Positions 22,245 through 31,464 of a stretch of 64,000 bases of DNA are shown in pieces. Under the pieces are notes generated by a model. That model saw only the letters and a list, made by a program, of their open reading frames with translations, did no database searches and was not told the origin of the DNA. The DNA comes from Limnephilus marmoratus (taxonomy: Eukaryota > Arthropoda > Insecta > Trichoptera > Limnephilidae). Within the stretch, counting starts at the first letter, position 1. Each line of letters opens with the position of its first letter. Location: the NCBI GenBank assembly GCA_917880885.1, contig OU862927.1, forward strand, positions 22,847,450-22,911,449, in the 5' to 3' direction. The position numbers and the translations under genes were made by a program.

Positions 22245-22863
22245 CATGGACATATGAATATATCTGGACCTGCCCTAAGTGATAAAAGCATATTATTTCC
22301 CCCTCCCCATAACGGTTCCATGGAGCCAGCTCGGATCGACTAGAACCTCGCTTAAATCTAAAAAATGTGACGTCATCATTCTTCTCCTGACCAGCGCCAA
22401 GCACGCATCATACATCTTACGAACAAAAATGAGAACCTGTGCTATACATTATACCTTAATATATGTGAATATAGCGAATGTGGGCGTTTCTCCAGTGAGC
22501 TCGTCGCTGGTTACAGAGGTAAGGAATTATGAAACATTTGTAAAAAAGTCTTAACTAAATACGGCAACAAAATATTCCTCTGTGAAAAGGGTAACGAACT
22601 TTCCTTTCCCGCCTTTTGACTTTTGACTTCGCAAATATGTTAATAACGTGGCGGGCAATTCGCGCTCCCATGTAAAAAGGTCTATTCATTCAAAAGCAGA
22701 TTTTGCTTTTAAGAACTAAATGGTGATATTATAATGCGAGATGCTTATATACTGTCAGATTGATTTTTTAACGAATCACAGTCATCTTTCCCCTCTTCGC
22801 CCTTCCATAGTTTGGCTTTACCCCTCATCTGTATCTTCTTGTCTATCTATTTGGATGTCTATG
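22245..22863 (+). mobile_element. DNA transposon remnant with 8-bp target duplication, copy 2
   Basis: Flanks are CATCAAAC (22237-22244) and CTTCAAAC (22864-22871), 7 of 8 matching. The ends are CATGGACATATGAATATATC and, complemented, CATAGACATCCAAATAGATA. The interior is collinear with 18823-18219: shared are CCTGCCCTAAGTGATAAAAG, AAAAATGTGACGTCATCATT and TTAACTAAATACGGCAACAA. The reading frame found in copy 1 is broken here. Confidence 0.75.
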
Positions 22864-22871
22864 CTTCAAAC

Positions 22872-23540
22872 CGAATCTGAACTTATACTACAGTTTTTAT
22901 GCAATGTGTAACTAAAACACCATTTAACGGTTGGGAGGTGTTTTTTATTAATAAGATTGATAATATATAAAATACGATGGATTGGAAAACAAATTCAAAT
23001 CAAATGCTTCTAAAGGCAACCACCAACTTTTCTACATTCTAGGTGTATATATAGGCTTTGAGTTGGATCTCCCGCTTAATAACGGCTGAACGGTTCTCAA
23101 TTCGATCTATTGTGCCTATGCCCAAATTTTCCTCTATATCCCAGGAGTAAATATTTTTTCCGAAGCAAATAAGTTTATCGATTTTATAACACCGGAACGC
23201 GGAATCATTTTCCGATGAGAAAAACACTATTTATTCTCACGGAAATATTCTTGCAAAATAACACATATCATAATGCTATTTATGATTACCTAACTCCAAT
23301 TAAATTATGTTAAAGTTATTGTGTAAGTCATATTATAATACATAATGATGTCTGGGTAAAGGCATATCAATCCTGTGGCTTTGTTTAGTGATATATATAT
23401 ATATCTTACAAGACTGTTATTCCCACGGTGTTTATATGAGTAGCTTAATTCCGATGGCAATTATTATTGCAAAGAGTCACACTTTTAGTATCACTTAGGT
23501 AAGTTAGCCTCTCAAAAACTGGGCCTACTGTACAGGGTTC
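22872..23540. other. No recognised feature
   Basis: AT-rich; a short TA run is at 23390-23404. No supported ORF. Confidence 0.4.
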
Positions 23541-23890
23541 ACGGGTACTTTAATAGTACACAACTGCTAACCCTGTACATGGTTAGCAGTAAGTGTACTG
23601 TTGGAGTCACCTCTTGTCTGGAGCCCCAAAATACCTGCAATCTTTAGAGCACAGGCGTTGGGTGGGAATGCTATCCTTGCTCTACCGGTATTTTAATGCT
23701 CCGAGGAACTAGCGTCATTCATCATTTGACACATGAAAACGGGTCGCTTCTTCGACTCATTGTTGTGTTCAACAGCTCGGCTGTGGAACGATTTGACGGC
23801 CTCTGTGTTTCCTCCATTCAAGACCAATGTTCATTCTTTCCTCTCCTCAAAAAGACAGTCCAAACAGTATCTCCGATGACATAGACCTAG
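23541..23890 (+). pseudogene. LINE C-terminal fragment with internal deletions
   Basis: Shares AATAGTACACAA-TG-TAACCC, GAGCACAGGCGT and GGTGGGAATGCTATCCTTG with the minus-strand fragment at 8168-7305. It jumps over two coding segments kept there and ends with the C-terminal FNSSAVERFD-type text followed by FPLLKKTVQ. Confidence 0.75.
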
Positions 23891-24051
23891 AAGGAAATTA
23901 TTTATTTAAAAGAGTTTAACCAAGGAAACAAACATAAATCTACCCGTTCTAAATATTTTAAATTAGATCTTTATCAATAGCATAATATAATCTGTGCGCT
24001 TTTCTGTTCTGATATTTGCTTGTTGGCATTGGTCTGAATTTACGAGTGACC

Positions 24052-24126
24052 CGACAGTTGGTCCGGCGACAGTTGGTCCGGCGACAGTTGGTCCGACGAC
24101 AGTTGGTCCGGAGACAGTTGGTCCGG
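24052..24126. repeat. 15-bp minisatellite, five units
   Basis: Five units of CGACAGTTGGTCCGG in register, with single-base variants in units 3 and 5. A related single string GTCCGGCGACAGTTGTGCGG is at 13582-13601. Confidence 0.95.
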
Positions 24127-24370
24127 CCGACGGTTTAGAAGATTTTTTCTTCAAGTAAATATGCAAAGAGGATATACGGCCGTACAACTAAAGTCGATAT
24201 ACTTATATCTGAAGACATCTTGAGTGAAAATCCGCTGTAAAAATATTTTTACTAATAATTTCGACTCTCCGAAGTAGCATCCGGCAATCACAAAATACGA
24301 CATACTTAAATGTACAGTCGGCTAAGCAAAAAAACGCTAAAGATTCTTACTTGCATATAATATAACTTTT

Positions 24371-24422
24371 ATATCTGAATATAGCACAAGAGTCCCAACT
24401 GTCTCGAGCCAGTGAGACTATG
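24371..24422 (-). mobile_element. SINE-A, 3' piece left of the gypsy array
   Basis: ATATAGCACAAGAGTCCCAA and GCCAGTGAGACTATG match the SINE-A end, interrupted exactly at CTATG by the LTR. The remainder continues at 34548. Confidence 0.8.
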
Positions 24423-24697
24423 TGTAGTGTTGGTAATATGAGTATCTGTCGGGTAGGTTCGGGAATACCGAACCTAGCCGAAGCGGCCGGACATCGGCAC
24501 AATATAATAGCGAGCACAGAGCTCGTGCGGCGTCTTTTCTCGTTAGGCGGCTTACAGCCAACACTGTAAATATTATATTCAATAAACAGTCTCCGTGTAT
24601 CAAAGATACTACGTGTTTTAATAAATAACATTGAAGACATCCAAGAGCGATACTGGAGATAAAGGGCCCAGTATTACCTGCAGTACAGGACATTACA
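24423..24697 (+). repeat. LTR 1 of gypsy array
   Basis: 275 bp, TGTAGTGTTGG ... GGACATTACA. It contains a GGTTCGG/CCGAACC hairpin at 24458-24476, a TATA-like ACAATATAAT and an AATAAA poly(A) signal. I see no difference from the other two LTRs. Confidence 0.95.
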
Positions 24698-24699
24698 AG

Positions 24700-24715
24700 T
24701 GGCGCAGCCGGTAGG
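24700..24715 (+). promoter_or_regulatory. Primer-binding site, gypsy copy 1
   Basis: TGGCGCAGCCGGTAGG begins two bases after the LTR. Its first eight bases complement tRNA-Ser type 3' ends (…CTGCGCCA). Confidence 0.7.
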
Positions 24716-24769
24716 ATTACACGCCAGACTGTTTATCAGATTGCGGCAAGTCGTGACAGGGATCGTGAC

Positions 24770-25092
24770 TTGCAAAAATCTCCCGAAGGTGACAATAAAT
24801 CACTTGGGGCATCGCTGAAGTGCCATCCATCAGGAGATTTTCAGGGCATAATAGGAGACAGTGGAGAAGGAGGAAAGAAGAGGAAAATCACGGGACCCTG
24901 GGTAACTAAGTCCAGCCCGGTAATACAGGAAAGAAGAGGAAAATTACTTACGGGACCCTGGGTAACTAAGTCCAGCCCGGTAATATACAGTGGAGAAGAG
25001 GAAATTACGGGACCCTGGGTAACTAAGGCCAGCCCGGTATTGATAATCCTGGAAGCGGCTGGGCGCCTGGACTGCAAAGGCGCCGGTTCCTG
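24770..25092 (+). repeat. Leader with three repeated ~35-bp modules, gypsy copy 1
   Basis: ACGGGACCCTGGGTAACTAA plus AGTCCAGCCCGGTA occurs near 24893, 24953 and 25007. The modules are in phase in an open frame (GPWVTKSSPVI three times), but that frame overlaps gag out of phase and is not an accepted retrotransposon gene. An RNA role (packaging or dimerisation) is conceivable. Confidence 0.7.
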
Positions 25093-25167
25093 GTGTCAGG
25101 TTGTTTTGTTTCTTTTTCTGGAAGGTGTTATTGTTGCCGGGTGTGTTTTTTTTTGGTGTGGGCGATC

Positions 25168-26484
25168 ATGGAATCGGGCGGAATTTCCAGGTTCTCTCAC
25201 GTTAATGGGGATTGGAGTTTGTTTCGCCTGAGGTTAGAACAGTTCCTTCTAATTCGTGATGACATAAAAACGACTAAGTTAGATGCTTCACAGAAACGCG
25301 CATATTTGCTAAATCTTCTAGAAGCGGAGACATTAACTCTTTTGATCAACTTATGTTTTCCTTCTAAAGTTACAGACGTGGCATTCGATCAGTTAATAGA
25401 ATTAATTGAGAAACATTGTTCCAGACCGCGATCGGTGTTCAAGGAACGAGAAAATTTTTATCAGGCCAAGCAATCGCTTGGTGAATCAGTCAGGGATTTT
25501 GCAGTGCGTTTACGAGGATTATCTTCGTTTTGCGAGTTCGGAACGCGTTTACCGGAATGTTTAGCTGATGTTTTTGCAATCGGCATTTTGCCGGGCCGAG
25601 CCAAGGAAAAAATTTTTCTCGAGGGGACTAAATTAACGTTTAACAAAATGGAAGAATTAGCAATAACGGTTTCAGTTTTAGATAATCTGGTTCCGGAAAT
25701 TAAATCAGAAATTTCCGTAGGGACGTCGGGCGGCGTGAATTCAATTAATCGCTCGTATTCGCCGGGGAGAGATTCACTTCCGGATAAAACTCAAGGTTTC
25801 CGGAGGTCATCTTCGCGGTCGAAAAGTCCCGAGCCGAGAGGATTCTCGAATATTAAAAAATGTACCATTTGCGGTGAATCACATTTAGAAAAATATTGTA
25901 AATTTAAGAATGCAAAATGTTTTAATTGTCACAAAATAGGGCATTTGAAGAAATTCTGTAAGAATCACAATGTTTATCCGATTTTTGAACAATCCCGGGA
26001 GAAGGTTATTAATAGGATTTCTTACATTAATCCGTTTAGGGCTAATATAATAATTAATAAATTAAAATGTGCCGCTATGATTGATTCAGGCGCCAGTATG
26101 TCGGTCATGCCGGATTTTATTTTCAACCGATATTTTAGGGATGTAACATTGTCACCTGATAAGCGTACTTTATCTGGATACGATGGTAAACCACTTAATC
26201 TTGTAGGTAGTGCTTGTTTTACCGTGGAATACAATAATATTAAAAACAAGTTATTATTTACTGTTGTGATTAATGGCTCGGAATTGATAGTAGGTCGGGA
26301 CTTCATGGAGGCTTTTAATCTGAAGATAGTTCCAGTGATGGATAATTCGGTTTCAACAATCAAAGACAAAATTGGAATGATTTACAACGAGTTTCCAGAA
26401 GTGTTTTCGCCGGGGCTGGGTAAATTCAGTAAACATAAAGTGAGTTTCAAAGTAAACAAGGAAGCTCGTCCTGTTTTTTTTTAA
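25168..26484 (+). CDS. Gag-protease of gypsy copy 1
   Basis: I choose the Met at 25168 (MESGGISRF) because the 25 upstream codons are T-rich leader; the frame itself opens at 25093. Counting from 25168, a capsid-like region covers ~1-185. Two zinc knuckles lie at ~232-264, the first CX2CX3HX4C (one residue short), the second CX2CX4HX4C. The aspartic protease DSGAS is at ~306-310 and a second block, IVGRDF, follows. The protein would form the particle and bind RNA. The frame stops in a nine-T tract (26474-26482); pol continues in the +1 frame. The second copy differs by one residue. Confidence 0.9.
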   Translation: MESGGISRFSHVNGDWSLFRLRLEQFLLIRDDIKTTKLDASQKRAYLLNLLEAETLTLLINLCFPSKVTDVAFDQLIELIEKHCSRPRSVFKERENFYQAKQSLGESVRDFAVRLRGLSSFCEFGTRLPECLADVFAIGILPGRAKEKIFLEGTKLTFNKMEELAITVSVLDNLVPEIKSEISVGTSGGVNSINRSYSPGRDSLPDKTQGFRRSSSRSKSPEPRGFSNIKKCTICGESHLEKYCKFKNAKCFNCHKIGHLKKFCKNHNVYPIFEQSREKVINRISYINPFRANIIINKLKCAAMIDSGASMSVMPDFIFNRYFRDVTLSPDKRTLSGYDGKPLNLVGSACFTVEYNNIKNKLLFTVVINGSELIVGRDFMEAFNLKIVPVMDNSVSTIKDKIGMIYNEFPEVFSPGLGKFSKHKVSFKVNKEARPVFF

Positions 26485-26539
26485 TGCGAGGCCGGTTCCG
26501 TTCGCTATTAAGGAAAAAATTGAGAGAGAATTAGAAGCT

Positions 26540-29206
26540 ATGGTAGCTGATGGTATCATTTCTCCGGTAACCAGCAGTGAATACGCGTCTCCAATTGTAC
26601 CGGTAATTAAAAAGAACGGGAATGTTAGGATTTGCGTGGACTACAAGAGATCTTTAAATCTCATGACGGACTTGGAAAGGTACCCGCTTCCCTCCATAAA
26701 TGAAGTTGTTCACAAAGTAAGTTCGGGTAAAGTGTTCGCTAAACTAGATTTAAGACAGGCTTACTCACAATTAGAATTAGCTGACTTTTGCAAAAAGTAT
26801 ACTACAATAAATACGCATTTAGGGTTATTTCAATATAACAGACTAGTCTTTGGTTTTAAGTCAGCGCCAGCGATCTTCGCTAGGACTATAGCAAGCTGTC
26901 TTCAGGGGTTGAAGGGGGTGGCATTCTATTTAGACGATATCATCATTTCGGGGGTCAACGAACTGGATTTAGTGTATAACATACAGGCAGTGTGCGCGCG
27001 TTTACGAGAGTGCGGGTTGAGGGTCAACACGGATAAATGCGAATTTTTTGTAGAATCGGTAGAATTTTTGGGGTATGTAATTTCGGGGAGCGGAATCCAA
27101 CCTCAGCCAAACAAACTTGAAGCTATAAAAAACGCTCCGTATCCTACGGACGTTCATAAATTGAAAAGTTTATTGGGTTTTCTAAATTTTTATCGGAATT
27201 TCATTCCTAGGATGTCATCAATACTGGAACCCCTGCATAACCTTTTGAAAAAAGGGGTAGAGTGGAATTTCTCAGAAAACTGTAAAGTAGCAGTCGATAC
27301 CATTAAAGAATTAATGGGCAACAACACGATTCTTACAAATTATTTTCCGGACTTACCGGTAAAACTGTATACGGACGCTAGTACATGCGGACTCGGGGCT
27401 GCGTTAATGCACGTGTTTAAGGACGGCACAATGCGTCCAATTGAGTTCGCTTCTCGTAGTTTGACAACCGCCGAAAAGAAATATAGTATTTTGGATCTCG
27501 AAGCTCTGGCAATTGTGTTCGGGTTAAATAAATTTTTTCAGTACCTTTTTGGAAGGGAGTTCACGTTATGCGTTGACAATATGCCGTTACTAAGAATTCT
27601 AGGGGAACACAAAAATATTCCGGTTCTCGCAGCAAACCGTTTGCAGAGATATGGCATCATTCTGGCAGGGTTTTCGTACAAAACGGAATTTGTGAAATCT
27701 TGTAATAACCAAGCAGATTTTCTTTCTCGCTTACCGTTGAAGGACACAGTTGAGGGTTTTAAGGATGATTGCGGGACTGACTTTGTTTGTTTTATTGAGA
27801 ATTGTGACCATGTTAATTTTCAAGCAGTTGTGTTAGCCACCGCAGCAGATAGCGAATTACAGCTAGTGTTTAGGTATTTGCGGCAGGGCTGGCCCAAACG
27901 AGTAAATCGTGACAGCAGTATATGGAAATATTGGTTGAAAAGAAATGAACTTTCTATCGTAGAAGATTGTTTGTTTTGGCAACATAGAATAGTTATACCT
28001 GTTTCTCTCCAAAGGCAAGTTTTAGATTTATTACACAGGTCACATCTAGGTATTGTAAAAATGAGGGGAATTTCTAAAACATATTTTTGGTGGACTTCTC
28101 TAAACAAAGATTTGGAGGAAGTCGTTCAATCTTGTTCAGATTGTTCGTTGTCAAAACAGTCACCACCCAAAAGTCAATTGACGGTTTGGCCAAATCCAGG
28201 TAAAGCTTGGAGTAGGGTACATCTAGATTATTGTGGACCCCTAGCGGGGAAGATGTTTCTCGTGGTTTGTGACTCATTCTCGAAGTGGTTAGACTGTATC
28301 GAGGTGCAGAAGGCAGATTCAACTCACACGATTATGGAATTGAGGAAAATTTTTTCTAATTTTGGCAACCCTGAGTTAATTGTATCTGACAATGGCTCAG
28401 TTTTTACAAGTGAGGAATTTAGAGTTTTCTTAAAGGAGAACAATATTAAGCTTATGACTTCTCCGGTGAAACACCCCCAGTCAAACGGGCTGGCAGAAAA
28501 TGCAGTAAAAATTTCGAAAATGTTCCTCAAGAAACTGTTAATAAACGGTAAATTCCCACTAGATTACAATGTCAAGCTGTTGAATTTTTTAGTGGACTAT
28601 AGAAATTCTTTCCATTGTTCGACAGGTATTGAACCAGCGGTTCTGTTAGTAGGAAGAAGGCTGCGTTCTACGTTCGACAGTTTGTTGCCAGTGAAAAATG
28701 GAGAAGACTTTTCGGAAAAAGTCAAGGAAGCTAACGTTAACATTTCTAAAGCTCAATCTGATCAAGTTAGGTTGTACAGAGGGGTAAAAACCAGGGTTTT
28801 TAAAGTTGGACAAAAATGTTTGACAAAAGATTATCGTCATGATAATAAAGTCGTTTGGGCTAAGGGTGTAGTTTCTAGAAAGCTAGGTAAAAACGTTTAT
28901 ATTATTAAAATAGGAAACACTGATGTGACATGGAAGAGACATGTGGACCAGATGAGGGAAATGTCAGTGAGCTGGAAGGAAGATGGCAAAATTGCGCAGC
29001 ATCCCGCGTCTGAAATTTTGAGGAACGAGCCTCATGAGTTAGAGACTGCGACCTTGTTGCGTGGATTGACTGGTTGTTCTCCTGATTCCAGGTTGGTGGG
29101 GGAGGAGGTGGTGTCGGAGCAGGCACGGCAACAGAGACCATGGTCGGGAAGACTGCGTTCAAGTCACAAGGCACCTACAACTTCCAGAGGAGACGGGACA
29201 ACTTGA
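26540..29206 (+). CDS. Pol (RT, RNase H, integrase) of gypsy copy 1
   Basis: The first Met in frame is at 26540, but homology in this frame extends upstream to the T tract, so translation probably enters by frameshift or the element is defective there. From that Met: RT with LDLRQAY at 69-75 and YLDD at 130-133; RNase H with TDAS at 278-281, Glu 321 and Asp 346; integrase HHCC His 499, His 502, Cys 532, Cys 535; DDE Asp 563, Asp 617, Glu 653 (35 residues between the last two). The length and domain order are those of Ty3/gypsy Pol. All catalytic residues are present. Confidence 0.93.
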   Translation: MVADGIISPVTSSEYASPIVPVIKKNGNVRICVDYKRSLNLMTDLERYPLPSINEVVHKVSSGKVFAKLDLRQAYSQLELADFCKKYTTINTHLGLFQYNRLVFGFKSAPAIFARTIASCLQGLKGVAFYLDDIIISGVNELDLVYNIQAVCARLRECGLRVNTDKCEFFVESVEFLGYVISGSGIQPQPNKLEAIKNAPYPTDVHKLKSLLGFLNFYRNFIPRMSSILEPLHNLLKKGVEWNFSENCKVAVDTIKELMGNNTILTNYFPDLPVKLYTDASTCGLGAALMHVFKDGTMRPIEFASRSLTTAEKKYSILDLEALAIVFGLNKFFQYLFGREFTLCVDNMPLLRILGEHKNIPVLAANRLQRYGIILAGFSYKTEFVKSCNNQADFLSRLPLKDTVEGFKDDCGTDFVCFIENCDHVNFQAVVLATAADSELQLVFRYLRQGWPKRVNRDSSIWKYWLKRNELSIVEDCLFWQHRIVIPVSLQRQVLDLLHRSHLGIVKMRGISKTYFWWTSLNKDLEEVVQSCSDCSLSKQSPPKSQLTVWPNPGKAWSRVHLDYCGPLAGKMFLVVCDSFSKWLDCIEVQKADSTHTIMELRKIFSNFGNPELIVSDNGSVFTSEEFRVFLKENNIKLMTSPVKHPQSNGLAENAVKISKMFLKKLLINGKFPLDYNVKLLNFLVDYRNSFHCSTGIEPAVLLVGRRLRSTFDSLLPVKNGEDFSEKVKEANVNISKAQSDQVRLYRGVKTRVFKVGQKCLTKDYRHDNKVVWAKGVVSRKLGKNVYIIKIGNTDVTWKRHVDQMREMSVSWKEDGKIAQHPASEILRNEPHELETATLLRGLTGCSPDSRLVGEEVVSEQARQQRPWSGRLRSSHKAPTTSRGDGTT

Positions 29207-29333
29207 CCCAGTCACCGCGGTTAAATTATGTGTATCTTAAAAAAATTATTGTGTATGAAGTATTACAATTTATGTTAATTGTTATTTAAGTTATTTAAGT
29301 TATTTTGTTATGTAAGTAAGTAGCTTCAGAGTT

Positions 29334-29347
29334 GAAGGAGGGAGAGA
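29334..29347 (+). promoter_or_regulatory. Polypurine tract before LTR 2
   Basis: GAAGGAGGGAGAGA directly precedes the LTR, the usual primer position for plus-strand DNA synthesis. Confidence 0.85.
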
Positions 29348-29622
29348 TGTAGTGTTGGTAATATGAGTATCTGTCGGGTAGGTTCGGGAATACCGAACCT
29401 AGCCGAAGCGGCCGGACATCGGCACAATATAATAGCGAGCACAGAGCTCGTGCGGCGTCTTTTCTCGTTAGGCGGCTTACAGCCAACACTGTAAATATTA
29501 TATTCAATAAACAGTCTCCGTGTATCAAAGATACTACGTGTTTTAATAAATAACATTGAAGACATCCAAGAGCGATACTGGAGATAAAGGGCCCAGTATT
29601 ACCTGCAGTACAGGACATTACA
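29348..29622 (+). repeat. LTR 2 of gypsy array, shared by both copies
   Basis: 275 bp, sequence as LTR 1. It is at once the 3' LTR of copy 1 and the 5' LTR of copy 2; the primer site for copy 2 is at 29625-29640. Confidence 0.95.
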
Positions 29623-30092
29623 AGTGGCGCAGCCGGTAGGATTACACGCCAGACTGTTTATCAGATTGCGGCAAGTCGTGACAGGGATCGTGACTTGCAA
29701 AAATCTCCCGAAGGTGACAATAAATCACTTGGGGCATCGCTGAAGTGCCATCCATCAGGAGATTTTCAGGGCATAATAGGAGACAGTGGAGAAGGAGGAA
29801 AGAAGAGGAAAATCACGGGACCCTGGGTAACTAAGTCCAGCCCGGTAATACAGGAAAGAAGAGGAAAATTACTTACGGGACCCTGGGTAACTAAGTCCAG
29901 CCCGGTAATATACAGTGGAGAAGAGGAAATTACGGGACCCTGGGTAACTAAGGCCAGCCCGGTATTGATAATCCTGGAAGCGGCTGGGCGCCTGGACTGC
30001 AAAGGCGCCGGTTCCTGGTGTCAGGTTGTTTTGTTTCTTTTTCTGGAAGGTGTTATTGTTGCCGGGTGTGTTTTTTTTTGGTGTGGGCGATC

Positions 30093-31409
30093 ATGGAATC
30101 GGGCGGAATTTCCAGGTTCTCTCACGTTAATGGGGATTGGAGTTTGTTTCGCCTGAGGTTAGAACAGTTCCTTCTAATTCGTGATGACATAAAAACGACT
30201 AAGTTAGATGCTTCACAGAAACGCGCATATTTGCTAAATCTTCTAGAAGCGGAGACATTAACTCTTTTGATCAACTTATGTTTTCCTTCTAAAGTTACAG
30301 ACGTGGCATTCGATCAGTTAATAGAATTAATTGAGAAACATTGTTCCAGACCGCGATCGGTGTTCAAGGAACGAGAAAATTTTTATCAGGCCAAGCAATC
30401 GCTTGGTGAATCAGTCAGGGATTTTGCAGTGCGTTTACGAGGATTATCTTCGTTTTGCGAGTTCGGAACGCGTTTACCGGAATGTTTAGCTGATGTTTTT
30501 GCAATCGGCATTTTGCCGGGCCGAGCCAAGGAAAAAATTTTTCTCGAGGGGACTAAATTAACGTTTAACAAAATGGAAGAATTAGCAATAACGGTTTCAG
30601 TTTTAGATAATCTGGTTCCGGAAATTAAATCAGAAATTTCCGTAGGGACGTCGGGCGGCGTGAATTCAATTAATCGCTCGTATTCGCCGGGGAGAGATTC
30701 ACTTCCGGATAAAACTCAAGGTTTCCGGAGGTCATCTTCGCGGTCGAAAAGTCCCGAGCCGAGAGGATTCTCGAATATTAAAAAATGTACCATTTGCGGT
30801 GAATCACATTTAGAAAAATATTGTAAATTTAAGAATGCAAAATGTTTTAATTGTCACAAAATAGGGCATTTGAAGAAATTCTGTAAGAATCACAATGTTT
30901 ATCCGATTTTTGAACAATCCCGGGAGAAGGTTATTAATAGGATTTCTTACATTAATCCGTTTAGGGCTAATATAATAATTAATAAATTAAAATGTGCCGC
31001 TATGATTGATTCAGGCGCCAGTATGTCGGTCATGCCGGATTTTATTTTCAACCGATATTTTAGGGATGTAACATTGTCACCTGATAAGCGTACTTTATCT
31101 GGATACGATGGTAAACCACTTAATCTTGTAGGTAGTGCTTGTTTTACCGTGGAATACAATAATATTAAAAACAAGTTATTATTTACTGTTGTGATTAATG
31201 GCTCGGAATTGATAGTAGGTCGGGACTTCATGGAGGCTTTTAATCTGAAGATAGTTCCAGTGATGGATAATTCGGTTTCAACAATCAAAGACAAAATTGA
31301 AATGATTTACAACGAGTTTCCAGAAGTGTTTTCGCCGGGGCTGGGTAAATTCAGTAAACATAAAGTGAGTTTCAAAGTAAACAAGGAAGCTCGTCCTGTT
31401 TTTTTTTAA
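30093..31409 (+). CDS. Gag-protease of gypsy copy 2
   Basis: Same product and start choice as copy 1, shifted by 4925. The only difference seen is A at 31300 where copy 1 has G at 26375, giving Glu in place of Gly shortly before the end of the frame. The T-tract frame break is at 31399-31407, identical to copy 1. Confidence 0.9.
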   Translation: MESGGISRFSHVNGDWSLFRLRLEQFLLIRDDIKTTKLDASQKRAYLLNLLEAETLTLLINLCFPSKVTDVAFDQLIELIEKHCSRPRSVFKERENFYQAKQSLGESVRDFAVRLRGLSSFCEFGTRLPECLADVFAIGILPGRAKEKIFLEGTKLTFNKMEELAITVSVLDNLVPEIKSEISVGTSGGVNSINRSYSPGRDSLPDKTQGFRRSSSRSKSPEPRGFSNIKKCTICGESHLEKYCKFKNAKCFNCHKIGHLKKFCKNHNVYPIFEQSREKVINRISYINPFRANIIINKLKCAAMIDSGASMSVMPDFIFNRYFRDVTLSPDKRTLSGYDGKPLNLVGSACFTVEYNNIKNKLLFTVVINGSELIVGRDFMEAFNLKIVPVMDNSVSTIKDKIEMIYNEFPEVFSPGLGKFSKHKVSFKVNKEARPVFF

Positions 31410-31464
31410 TGCGAGGCCGGTTCCGTTCGCTATTAAGGAAAAAATTGAGAGAGAATTAGAAGCT

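Noticed and set aside
24770..25231. 153-codon frame in the gypsy leader with GPWVTKSSPVI repeats
   Set aside because: It overlaps gag in another phase, follows repeated leader modules and has no counterpart in gypsy B.
29206..29333. Search for an env gene after pol in the gypsy elements
   Set aside because: Only ~130 bp separate pol from the purine tract, and ~100 bp in gypsy B; no room for env.
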